From positions 1-33,042 of the forward strand of contig JBBQUY010000036.1 in NCBI GenBank assembly GCA_038212015.1: DNA of 33,042 nucleotides. Direction: 5' to 3'. This document shows positions 6,038 to 14,015 of this stretch, piece by piece. Under the pieces are notes generated by a model, which was not told the origin of the DNA, ran no database searches, and was given only the letters and a program-made list of their open reading frames with translations. The translations under genes were made by a program, and so were the position numbers. Source of the DNA: JAGQUL01 sp038212015. GTDB taxonomy: Bacteria; Actinomycetota; Thermoleophilia; Gaiellales; SKUG01. Each line of letters opens with the position of its first letter. The first letter of the stretch is position 1.

Positions 6038-8812
6038 TCACCAGGTCAGTACTTCAGCGGCGTTCACCGCGGTGGTTCGACCCTTGGCGATCGCCTCGAG
6101 CATCTCGAGATTCGACTGCACGCGACCCATCTCCGCATAGTCGGGGTGCTGTGCATAACCCGGATTCGGATCGCTGGGATTGAACCCGCTCATGCGCCGA
6201 ACGTTGCGCTCCAGCAGCTCGGTCGTCGACGCACGGATCGCCGTGGTCATGTCGTCCTCGGGGAGCGCCTTCAGCCGCGTGCTCGCGTCGACGGCCAGGT
6301 CACGCATCGCAGCCAGGATTCCTTCGAAGCCGGCGGTCTGGCGACCGAGCACCGCGACCGCCACCGCGCCCTGCGTTGCCGAAGATCGATCGGCGAGCAG
6401 CCGGAAGACGTTCGAGCGGTCGCTCGCAAGCAGCTCGACAGCCTGCGGTGAAGGAGCGCCCGCTTCGACCTGATCGATCGCAGCGACGAGCCGAGCCTGG
6501 TATCCGGGATCGTTCGCACGCCTCCAGACGTCGAACCCGAATCCGTCGAAAGCGACCTCGGCGACACGGAGCCGTTCGGCGTAGGGCCGGTCGCGCAGGA
6601 TGCCGAGCACGTTGGTCTCGCCCTTGAGCACGCGGTGATCGTGCGGCGTTCCGAGCCCGTCGGCGATCCGGGCGGCGGACGCACTGATTCGCGCGACGCG
6701 GTCGGGATCGGTGCGCTCCTTCCAGCCCTGCAGCCAGCTCGGCATCGGGAACACCGCATCGGCGACGCGCAGCTTCGCCTCGTACTCGAAGCCCTGCACG
6801 AGCTCGTCCAGACGTGTCCGCTCGTCCCAGAGCAGCAGCCTCGCGTCATCCGACAGCTCACCCGCAGTCGCCTCCGCCGCTGCGAGCACGACGTGGCGCG
6901 AGCGTTCGGGCTCCTGAGCCGTCCACAGGTCGCGCATCACGCCGCCGTTGAGGGATCCCTGCATCGCTCGCAGGATTCGCGCGCGTTCGCGGAACGGGCG
7001 CCCGTCGAGCACCTGCGTGAGCTCCGGCCCAAGCTGGGACAGCGCGGCGCGCTGCTCGGCCGAGAGCGCGCCCGCCACGGCGGCATCACCTGCTGCGCGC
7101 AGCCGCGCCGGGGTGTTCGCGTCGCTGACCAGCATCCATGCCGCGAACTCACGGGTCGTCGGGCCGAGCGCTGCGCGAGCAATGCGCTCATGGGTGTCGG
7201 CGGGAAGCTCCCGGAGCAGCTCGTCGAGCCTCGGCGCCTCGGCGGCGAGGGCATCGGCGTCGCCCGCGCGTGCGGGCGCGCCAGAGATGATCCGATCGAC
7301 GGCTGCCGTGACGTTCGCGCGATGCACCGGATCGTTGGCAAGACGCCAGGTCGGAAACGCACTCGGTGGCATGAGCTCGTGAGCGAGTCGTGCCTGCTCG
7401 GCGAACGGCCGGCCGGCGATGAGCTCATCGAGCCGATCCGTTTCCAGACGCAGCACGGATCGCGAGTACTCCGACGGGTTCGGGCCCAGGACATCATCGA
7501 TCGCAGCACCGACCTGTCGCTCCCAGTCGGGTGCGTTGGCACGCTCCCATTTGGCGAGCGCGGCCGGGAGGTGCTCGTGCTGGATCGCCTTGTAGGCGCG
7601 CTGCTGGTCGTAAGTGCGCCGGGCCAGCACCGGTTCCAGGTGTTCACCTTCGATCCGAAGCAGGAAACGCTGGTCGCCGTCGGCGGTTCCGGCGAGCGTC
7701 GCGTCGATCGCCTCATCCAGCTTGGCGCTCCAGCCGGGATCGTTTGCACGCATCCAGTCGCTGCGCTCGGCGTGGAAGAGAGCCTGGTCCATGATCCGGA
7801 CGCGCTCCTCGACGGGACGAGCTGCCACTGCGGCGTCCAGTCGCGCGCGGTCCGAGGCGATGAGCACCTGTTGCTCGAACTCGAGCGTGCGCCCTGCGGC
7901 GGCCGATTCGATCGCGTCGTCGACCAGGTCATCGAACTCGGTGTCGAAGCGCCGCAGCCATGCGAGGTACTCGGGTCGCGCTCCGTTCGTCATCGTGCGG
8001 GCGACGGCTCGTCGTTCGGCGTTGGTCCGATCGGGCAGCATCGCGACGAGCTCGTCGAGTTCGTCGACGTGCATCTCCAGGAGCCGCTTCTGCAGGGATG
8101 TCGCGTTGCCCGAGATCGCCGCTTCCATCGCGTCGGACACGATCGCGACGTGTTCGGGATCGTGGTGTCGACTCCACAGCATGTGCTGCGCCTCGGTGGT
8201 GTAGTCGACGGGCTGGTCGAACACGTTCGTGCCCCGCGCCCGATCGATGATCTGGTTGCGCAGACTCGAGTGCGAGTACCCGTGCTTCACCTGCAGTCCC
8301 GTGAGGTCGCCGACCTGGTCGGCGTCGATCAGCGCGCCGAGGTCTCGCCAGTGCGCCTCGTCGAGATCGTCGGGCCAGCGCCGCAGCAGGTGCAGGGAGC
8401 GCTCGCGGATCGCGGCTGGTCCCTCCGCTGCCGCTCGCCACGCCCGGAAGTAGCGGTCCGCGACCGGCACCGATTCGCGATCCCCGAGACGGACCGCGTC
8501 GACCACGAGCCGCAGCTCGGGTGCGTCGTACACCTCGCGCGGTCCGACGAGGGTCGTGCCGAGCGGGTCCGCAGCCAAGGCAGCAGCCAGGTCGTCCCAG
8601 TCGCGGGGTGTCAGCTCGGCGGCGGGGCGGTGGAACAGTCGGGGGCCGAGCGCGTCGAGCGCGGACGCTCCGTGTGCTGCCTGGTTTCTGGAGAGGTCCG
8701 CGGCCTCTCGGACGACCGTCGCTCGCGCGATTTCGACCGCATCGTCGGAGACGGCCACCAGCGCGCCGCGTGCGGCGGTGGTCATCGCGTTGGACATCCC
8801 CCCGAGCAGCAT
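6038..8812 (-). CDS. Giant repeat protein, paralogue 2 (924 aa)
   Basis: I do not recognise a named family. The protein has an N-terminal region (about 1-205), then about nine tandem units of 66-72 residues, then a conserved tail. Each unit opens with W..ANDP-like residues (WMRANDPGW, WERANAPDW, WRLANDPVH, WKERTDPDR, WRRANDPGY), continues with an A.D....G helix, then DRLDEL and a RP(F/Y)AE-LR segment, looking like an alpha-helical solenoid. The tail reads HPDYAEMGRVQSNLEMLEA and ends EVLTW. There is no signal peptide or membrane segment, so it is probably cytoplasmic or scaffold-like. ATG 8812 follows GATCGGGGGGTC, a strong ribosome site shared with its neighbour. It is colinear with the paralogue at 8871-11699, with clear identity at both ends. 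Confidence 0.85.
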   Translation of the reverse strand: MLLGGMSNAMTTAARGALVAVSDDAVEIARATVVREAADLSRNQAAHGASALDALGPRLFHRPAAELTPRDWDDLAAALAADPLGTTLVGPREVYDAPELRLVVDAVRLGDRESVPVADRYFRAWRAAAEGPAAIRERSLHLLRRWPDDLDEAHWRDLGALIDADQVGDLTGLQVKHGYSHSSLRNQIIDRARGTNVFDQPVDYTTEAQHMLWSRHHDPEHVAIVSDAMEAAISGNATSLQKRLLEMHVDELDELVAMLPDRTNAERRAVARTMTNGARPEYLAWLRRFDTEFDDLVDDAIESAAAGRTLEFEQQVLIASDRARLDAAVAARPVEERVRIMDQALFHAERSDWMRANDPGWSAKLDEAIDATLAGTADGDQRFLLRIEGEHLEPVLARRTYDQQRAYKAIQHEHLPAALAKWERANAPDWERQVGAAIDDVLGPNPSEYSRSVLRLETDRLDELIAGRPFAEQARLAHELMPPSAFPTWRLANDPVHRANVTAAVDRIISGAPARAGDADALAAEAPRLDELLRELPADTHERIARAALGPTTREFAAWMLVSDANTPARLRAAGDAAVAGALSAEQRAALSQLGPELTQVLDGRPFRERARILRAMQGSLNGGVMRDLWTAQEPERSRHVVLAAAEATAGELSDDARLLLWDERTRLDELVQGFEYEAKLRVADAVFPMPSWLQGWKERTDPDRVARISASAARIADGLGTPHDHRVLKGETNVLGILRDRPYAERLRVAEVAFDGFGFDVWRRANDPGYQARLVAAIDQVEAGAPSPQAVELLASDRSNVFRLLADRSSATQGAVAVAVLGRQTAGFEGILAAMRDLAVDASTRLKALPEDDMTTAIRASTTELLERNVRRMSGFNPSDPNPGYAQHPDYAEMGRVQSNLEMLEAIAKGRTTAVNAAEVLTW

Positions 8813-8867
8813 GACCCCCCGATCTCGCGCTCGTCTGGATATCGAGGCATCACCCGCCAGCGTTGCA
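8813..8867 (-). promoter_or_regulatory. Duplicated leader of repeat-protein gene (promoter-like box and RBS hairpin)
   Basis: On the - strand, TGCAACGC (8860-8867), exactly 14 bases, then TCGATA (8840-8845) stands upstream of GATCGGGGGGTC-ATG. The same arrangement with the same spacing precedes the paralogue at 11699. CCTCGAT can pair with ATCGGGG of the ribosome site (one G-U pair), a possible translation-blocking hairpin. If the boxes are -35 and -10 elements the hairpin would not be transcribed; the two readings compete. Confidence 0.45.
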
Positions 8868-8870
8868 GCA

Positions 8871-11699
8871 TCACCAGGTCAACACTTCCTGCGCGCTCGT
8901 CGCGCTCGTGCGGCCCTTTGCCACGGCTTCGAGCAGCTCGAGGTTCGACTGCACGCGACCCATCTCCGCGTAGTCGGGGTGCTGGGCGTAGCCGCGGTTC
9001 GGATCGTCGACGTTGAAGCCGCTCATGCGCTTGATGTTGCGGTCGAGCAGCTCGGTAGTGGACGCGCGAATCCCGGCGGTCATCTCATGCTCGGGAAGCG
9101 CCTTCAGCCGCGTGCTCGCATCGAGCGCAAGGTCACGCATGGCTGCCTGGATCCCCTCGAAGCTGCTCGTCTCGCGACCGAGCATCGCGACTGCCACCGC
9201 GCCCTGGGTCTGCGGTGAGCGCTCCGCGAGGTGACGGAACACGTTCGTCCGGTCGCTGGCGAGCAGCTCGGCGGCCTCGGGCGAGAGCGTGCCGGTCTCG
9301 ACCTCGTCGATCGCGGCGATGATCCGAGCGTGGTACTCAGGATCGTTCGCGCGCTTCCAGTACTCGATCGAGCCGCCGTCGAGCGCGATCTCCGCGACCG
9401 GCAGCCGCTCCGCGTACGGGCGGTCGCGAACGATGCCGAGCACGTCGAGTTCGCCACGAAGGACACGCATGTCGTGGGGCGTGAACGCACCGTCGGCGAT
9501 CGCGTTCGCCGACTTCACGACGCTCGCGACTCGGTTGGCGTCGTTGACGACCTTCCACTCCTGCAGCGAGCGACTGTCGAGGACGGCGTCGGCGATGCGC
9601 AGCCTCGTCTCGTAGTTCGCTCCGGCAGTGAGGTCGTCGAGTTTCGCGTGCTCGCCGCGGAACAGCAGTCGCGCGTCGTCGGACAGCTCGCCGACGGCCG
9701 CCTCGGCCGCTGCCTGACGCTGGAGCCTGGAGAGCTCCGGTTCGAGCGCGGCACGCCACCCCGCTACCCACTGGCTCGCGGTCCCGTTGCTGTTGACGCG
9801 CGCGATGATCTTGAGGTTGTCGATCACGGACCGCCCGCCGAACACGACGTCCGGCAGGTCCTCACGGAGCCAGAAGAGCGTTCCGGACGCCCCACGATCG
9901 ATCGTGCCTGCGATCACGGCATCGGCTGCGGCGTTGAGGTTCGCGACCCTGTTCGGATCGGCGCGCTGCGCCCACTCGGTGTACCAGAGCGATCCCTCCC
10001 CGAGCACGGCCTTGGCGATGCGCTGCTGCATCTCAAAGGGATGACCAGCGGTGAGCTGGTCGATGCGATCCTTCTCCTGAATGAAGATGATGCCGTCACC
10101 CTCGGCCTCGGGCTCGCCCTCGATGACCCGCTGGACAGCGGCATCCACCTTGGCGCGGTTGGCGGGGTTGTTGCCGAGGTTCCACTCGTAGTATTCACTG
10201 CGGTGCAGGAGCGCCTTGGCGAGCGTGTCCTGCTCCGCGTAGGTTCGACCTGTGGCGAGCTCCTCGAAGCGGTCGGCGAGCGTCGGCAGGATCGCCTTCG
10301 ACCGCTCCGATGGCGTTCCAGCGAGCGCCTCGTCGATCGCGGTCGCGACCTGCACGTCCCAGTCCGGTGCGTGCTCCTTGAGCCATGCCAGGTGCTTCTC
10401 GGAGTTGTCGCCGAGCCGCGCAGTGAAGTACCTGAGCTGGTCCTCGTACGAACGGCGCGCGAGGATCGCCGGGAGACGATCGCCTTCGGCGTCCAGCAGC
10501 GACGTCGCCTTCCACTGGTACCCACCGGTCATGACCAGGTCGATCGCATCCTCGATCTGCTGGGGGAACGTCGGATCGTGCGCTCGATTCCAGTCGTTCA
10601 GGGCCGGACCCCGCAGCACGGCGTTGATGATGCGGTTGCGCTCCTCGAAGGGGCGCCCTGCGGTGAACTCGACGATGTCGTCCCTGACGGTGCTCACCAG
10701 CGCGCTCTGGAGCGACGTGATCGCGTTCTCGTCCGCGACCTTCGCGGCCAGTGCGTCATCGAGCATCGCCGGATACGCTGGATCGTGTCGCTGGATCCAG
10801 CCGGCGAGTGCGTAGACATCGCGATTGGCGACGTGGTACACCACGTGGTGGCGCTGGGCCTGCGTGAGCCCGGAGGACAGGCGGGATCCCAATTCGTCGA
10901 AGCGCTCCGATTCGAGGCGGAGCGTCCAGTAGTGGTCCCGTGTCCATGGCCCCTTGATGGATGCATCGACGGCAGCGTCCCAACGTGCGGGATATTCCGG
11001 ATCGTGGTCGCGCACCCAGCGGTGGAAATGGATGTCCACCTGCTCGCCCACCTCGGATCGAGCGCCCTTCGCGAGGTCCACGATCGACTGTCGCATGCCG
11101 TTGAACTCGCGGCGTTCCATCGCGGGGACCTTCGTGAGGGTGCCCGTCGGGTCGGCGTCGACGAGAGCGCCGAGTGCCTTCCAGTCGTCTGCAGCGAACT
11201 CGTGCGGGTTGCGCTTCAGCAGGGTCTGCGACTGCGCACGAATCGCATCCGGGCCCGATTCGACGGCGCGCCACGCGGCGAAGTAGCGGTCGGCGACGGG
11301 GATCGATTCCCGGTGTCCGAGCTGGATCTTGTCGACGACCTGTCGCAGGTCCGGGGCATCGAACAGCGTGCGCGGGCCAGTCAGGATCGTGGCATCCGCG
11401 TCCGCTGCGAGGGCCGCGGCAAGCGACGACCAGTCGGCGCCGGGCACGTCCGCGGCAGGGCGATGGAAGAAGTCCTTCGAGATCGGTGCGACGAGCGCAT
11501 CAACGCCCGCGCGCACGTCGACGGTCCCGACGTGTGCGGCACCTGCATGAGCAGTGGCGAGCGATGCCGCGGCCTCGTCGAGCGTGGTCCCGCCGAACGT
11601 GAGCAGTCCGGACGGAGCGGTCGCCGCGTCGGCGGCGACGGCACCCAGCCCCGAAGCCAGCGCCGAATCGCCGGCATTGATGATTCCCCCGAGCGCCAT
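8871..11699 (-). CDS. Giant repeat protein, paralogue 1 (942 aa)
   Basis: This is the upstream tandem paralogue of the 924-residue protein, of unknown function. It has the same plan: N-terminal region with RLF/FFHRPAA and RESIPVADRYF-AWR (shared with the neighbour), about nine units of 66-72 residues opening with W....DP (WIQRHDPAY, WNRAHDPTF, WLKEHAPDW, WAQRADPNR, WKRANDPEY), and a tail HPDYAEMGRVQSNLELLEA ending EVLTW. It appears soluble and helical. The start ATG at 11699 (MALGGIINAG) is preferred over one five codons upstream because it aligns with the neighbour's MLLGGMSNAM and both follow a G-rich ribosome site. Only 58 bp separate the two genes. The pair, with the small gene upstream, interrupts ribD-ribE. 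Confidence 0.85.
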   Translation of the reverse strand: MALGGIINAGDSALASGLGAVAADAATAPSGLLTFGGTTLDEAAASLATAHAGAAHVGTVDVRAGVDALVAPISKDFFHRPAADVPGADWSSLAAALAADADATILTGPRTLFDAPDLRQVVDKIQLGHRESIPVADRYFAAWRAVESGPDAIRAQSQTLLKRNPHEFAADDWKALGALVDADPTGTLTKVPAMERREFNGMRQSIVDLAKGARSEVGEQVDIHFHRWVRDHDPEYPARWDAAVDASIKGPWTRDHYWTLRLESERFDELGSRLSSGLTQAQRHHVVYHVANRDVYALAGWIQRHDPAYPAMLDDALAAKVADENAITSLQSALVSTVRDDIVEFTAGRPFEERNRIINAVLRGPALNDWNRAHDPTFPQQIEDAIDLVMTGGYQWKATSLLDAEGDRLPAILARRSYEDQLRYFTARLGDNSEKHLAWLKEHAPDWDVQVATAIDEALAGTPSERSKAILPTLADRFEELATGRTYAEQDTLAKALLHRSEYYEWNLGNNPANRAKVDAAVQRVIEGEPEAEGDGIIFIQEKDRIDQLTAGHPFEMQQRIAKAVLGEGSLWYTEWAQRADPNRVANLNAAADAVIAGTIDRGASGTLFWLREDLPDVVFGGRSVIDNLKIIARVNSNGTASQWVAGWRAALEPELSRLQRQAAAEAAVGELSDDARLLFRGEHAKLDDLTAGANYETRLRIADAVLDSRSLQEWKVVNDANRVASVVKSANAIADGAFTPHDMRVLRGELDVLGIVRDRPYAERLPVAEIALDGGSIEYWKRANDPEYHARIIAAIDEVETGTLSPEAAELLASDRTNVFRHLAERSPQTQGAVAVAMLGRETSSFEGIQAAMRDLALDASTRLKALPEHEMTAGIRASTTELLDRNIKRMSGFNVDDPNRGYAQHPDYAEMGRVQSNLELLEAVAKGRTSATSAQEVLTW

Positions 11700-11757
11700 G
11701 ATCCCCCGATCCATCAGTGCTCACCGGGGTATCGGGGTGCCGCAGTGCGGCGTTGCA
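11700..11757 (-). promoter_or_regulatory. Duplicated leader of repeat-protein gene (promoter-like box and RBS hairpin)
   Basis: On the - strand, TGCAACGC (11750-11757), 14 bases, then CCGATA (11730-11735), followed by GGATCGGGGGATC and ATG. CCCCGAT (11731-11737) is a perfect complement of ATCGGGG (11704-11710), which forms the ribosome site, so a sequestering hairpin is possible. The box resembles the CCGATA core of sigma-28-type promoters but with a non-standard upstream element. Confidence 0.45.
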
Positions 11758-11774
11758 ACTCGTGCGACGGGCGA

Positions 11775-11966
11775 CTACGCCACGTCGGCGCGATGCGTGA
11801 GGACCTGGGAGTCCTCGACGGCGACGGCGCGCGGATCGGACGTGCCGTGGACACCGGCGGTAAGTTCGTCGGCGGACTCCATCCCGGCGCGGTCAGCGAA
11901 GATCGCCACCACGAAGAGCAGCACGAAGGAGGTGAGCGTGATGAGTGCGAGCGTCAGATCTTCCAT
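11775..11966 (-). CDS. 63-residue membrane-anchored small protein
   Basis: This is a small protein starting MEDLTLALITLTSFVLL. It has one N-terminal membrane helix (about residues 5-24), then FADRAG and a polar tail of about 35 residues with many acidic residues (ESADELTAG...AVEDSQ). GGACGGAGACCGAG precedes the ATG, giving an acceptable ribosome site. It lies 75 bp upstream of the first giant repeat protein on the same strand. It may be the first gene of that island transcript and could anchor the repeat proteins at the membrane; that link is inference from position only. No family is recognised. Confidence 0.55.
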   Translation of the reverse strand: MEDLTLALITLTSFVLLFVVAIFADRAGMESADELTAGVHGTSDPRAVAVEDSQVLTHRADVA

Positions 11967-12261
11967 CTCGGTCTCCGTCCGATGCCAAGGTCGAGCCGCC
12001 GGGTTGAGCAGGCAGCTCAGCCGGCGCAGCTCCGGGCGGGCAAGGACGGTAGCTGCGTTGAAGGTTGTGCCACACGACCCCCCGTATCAAACCGGGGTCC
12101 GAGGCCAATGCGCGGCCGCCCCGCAGGCCGTTGCAGGGTCGAATCATGCGGCTTCGCGACACGTGCGGGCTCGCATGCGGCTCTGCTGACGGTACGCCGC
12201 TGTCGCGCTCCGAGTTCACCAACTCGTGAAAGCGACGCTGCGATGCGGAGAATCGCCAGTG
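11967..12261. other. Non-coding leader region with G-rich stem-loop
   Basis: No convincing gene is seen in these 295 bp. At 12076-12099 GACCCC and GGGGTC arms flank a 12-base loop. On the - strand the right arm is GGGGGGTC followed by GTG, echoing the GGGGGGTC-ATG starts of the repeat genes. The 60-codon frame opened by that GTG (to 11893) is Arg/Pro-rich and overlaps the 63-residue gene in another frame, so it may be a decayed gene start. Confidence 0.4.
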
Positions 12262-12303
12262 CCTAGGTACCTAGGGCGCGTGGCACGCGTGACTTAGGTA
12301 ATT
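12262..12303. promoter_or_regulatory. TAGGTA boxes including a 14-bp perfect palindrome
   Basis: CCTAGGTACCTAGG (12262-12275) is a perfect palindrome, and ACTTAGGTAATT (12292-12303) repeats TAGGTA 31 bp away, about three helical turns. The stretch GTGACTTAGGTAATT closely matches GTGATCTAGGTAGTT ahead of the EEP nuclease gene (32662-32678, - strand). CTAG is very rare in this window's coding DNA, so two within 14 bp is notable. They are likely binding sites for a dimeric regulator; the protein is unknown. Confidence 0.5.
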
Positions 12304-12824
12304 CCACCGACTCGGTAGACAGCGCGGCATGAGACCTTGATGTTGCAAGGCAGTGAGGCACCAGCCGCCCGGAGCGTTCGGGATCACACGGAAGGGGCCC
12401 GCGAGCGCCACTCAGGCCCACGGATGGGCAACCGGATCGCCAGTCCGGGGAGCGGCGGCCGCCAGGCGGAGACGGACTTCGCTGCCACGCACGGTTCACG
12501 GCCGGAGATCGTCGACCACGGGGGACGCCGCCCCACGGTCAGCACGACGATCACGCCACCGGCACGCCTGTGAGCTCGCTCACACGAACACCGCTCCACC
12601 GGCACGACGCCGCGGAGCGGCAGGTTTTCGACAACGCTCGTCCACGCACAACTGTCCCACAGCACGCACGTCCACACACCGCCACGACACGTCCCACGTC
12701 CCAAACGAAGGCTTCGTGGCACTACAGCCCGATCGCACATGCCGTCCCACACCGGCGCGATCAGGTACCAGCAGCCCCGGCCCCGTCCACCGTCCATGGA
12801 CACAGCGGTCGGGGTTGCAATTCT
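12304..12824. other. 521-bp region with no supported gene
   Basis: No reading frame here has convincing codon use or a ribosome site. A 78-codon + strand frame (12337-12573) is the best but looks random. Visible structure: CCGCTCC/GGAGCGG arms (about 12593-12622) followed by a short T-run on the + strand, a GTCCATGGAC palindrome near 12789, and a stretch rich in CGTCCAC/CACG repeats (12640-12700). It may hold an RNA or be remnant DNA from the island insertion. Confidence 0.5.
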
Positions 12825-14015
12825 TCAGTCGCCAGATGCGCCGGGGAACGTCCAGGCCGGCTGCAGCACGGCGTGGTGCATCTCGTCGTCGCCGCTCGGC
12901 TGGGCGGGCTGCTCGAGCGCCGCACGCACGAGCGGGTGATCCAGGTCGAGCCCAGGTTCGGTGACGGGCGCGTCGAGCGGCGCGATGAAGGCGTAGAGCG
13001 AATCGACGAGTTCTGCGTCCATGAACGCATCGAGCAGCGTCGGGCCCGCCTCGAGCAGCACGTCGTTCACGCCGCGTTCGGCGAGCATCGCCAGGCTCGC
13101 GGCACCGATGCACGGATCACCCGGACCGCATTCAGGCGCGCGCCATACCTCGACGCCGGTCGCGCGCAGCATCAGCTCGGCCTCAGGCGGCGCGTCGTGG
13201 GCGCACACCACGATCACCGGCACGTCACTGGCTGTCCGCACGAGTGCGGAATCGATCGGGAGTCGCAGCGACCGGTCGTATACGACGCGCAGCGGCGGCA
13301 CCGGCGTGCGATCAGCGAGCGGGCCGCGCACGGTGAGCTGCGGATCGTCGGCGAGCACCGTGCCGATGCCGCACGCGACCGCGCCCGAACCCGCGCGCAG
13401 GTAGTGAACGAAGGCGCGGCTGTCGTCGCCGCTGATCCATCGGCGTTCGGGATCGCCCGTCGCGAATCGGCCATTCGCCGTCATCGCCCACTTGGCGGTG
13501 ACGTAGGGGCGCCCGCGCAGGTGCACGGAATGAAAGCCGGCGTTCTGCTGGAGCGCTCGGCGTTCGACGGACACTGGCCCGCGCGCAACGTCGATGCCCG
13601 CGGCGCGAAGTCGCGCTGGTCCGACGCCGGCCGTGTCCGGGTTGGCGTCGCTGCTCGCGTACACGACACGGCGTACGTCGCGCTCGATGATGATGTCGGT
13701 GCAGGGCGGCGTCTTCCCGTGGTGGCTGCACGGCTCGAGCGACACGTACAGCGTCGCGTCGGCAGGTGCCGGGCCGCGCACGTCTTCGAGCAGCGCGCGT
13801 TCGGCGTGCGCGGCGCCGCGCCGCACGTGGTGTCCGCTCGCGACGATCGTGCCGTCAGGCATCGCGAGCACCGCACCCACCACCGGGTTGGGGCGTGCGC
13901 CGGGGCGACCGAGCTCGGCGAGCTCGAGCGTCTTGTCGAGCATCGCGCAGTCGAGTTCCGATTCGGTACGCGGCACGCACGACGCGCCGATGCACTCGTG
14001 CCCGTCACCGTTCAC
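12825..14015 (-). CDS. ribD: Bifunctional riboflavin deaminase/reductase
   Basis: RibD deaminates the diaminopyrimidine from the GTP cyclohydrolase II reaction and then reduces its ribosyl side chain with NADPH. The 396-residue protein has the zinc deaminase signature H70-A-E72 (AHAERALLEDV) with C96 and C105 (PCSHHGKTPPC). The C-terminal reductase domain (about 175-390) has TAKWAMTANGRFAT, GIGTVLADDPQLTVR and LLEAGPTL. It starts with GTG overlapping the rsmB stop (GTGA), with GGAGA eight bases upstream, so it is coupled to rsmB. The first 24 residues exceed the usual start; ATG at MLDKTLELAE is an alternative. It is the last gene before the island that separates it from ribE. Confidence 0.95.
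   Translation of the reverse strand: MNGDGHECIGASCVPRTESELDCAMLDKTLELAELGRPGARPNPVVGAVLAMPDGTIVASGHHVRRGAAHAERALLEDVRGPAPADATLYVSLEPCSHHGKTPPCTDIIIERDVRRVVYASSDANPDTAGVGPARLRAAGIDVARGPVSVERRALQQNAGFHSVHLRGRPYVTAKWAMTANGRFATGDPERRWISGDDSRAFVHYLRAGSGAVACGIGTVLADDPQLTVRGPLADRTPVPPLRVVYDRSLRLPIDSALVRTASDVPVIVVCAHDAPPEAELMLRATGVEVWRAPECGPGDPCIGAASLAMLAERGVNDVLLEAGPTLLDAFMDAELVDSLYAFIAPLDAPVTEPGLDLDHPLVRAALEQPAQPSGDDEMHHAVLQPAWTFPGASGD

Noticed and set aside
4035..6140. 701-codon + strand frame opposite ribBA and ribE
   Set aside because: It is antisense to two certain genes; high GC removes stop codons on the opposite strand, and the translation has no domain.
6635..12266. 793- and 1011-codon + strand frames opposite the repeat proteins
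   Set aside because: They mirror the repeat genes and encode Arg/Val/Asp-rich random-looking sequence; no ribosome sites.
12281..12300. Sigma-54 promoter from TGGCAC near the TAGGTA boxes
   Set aside because: The GC half (TTGC) is missing at the required spacing, and this phylum generally lacks sigma-54.
12337..12573. 78-codon + strand frame in the gene-free region
   Set aside because: No ribosome site, third-position GC not raised, no recognisable protein feature.
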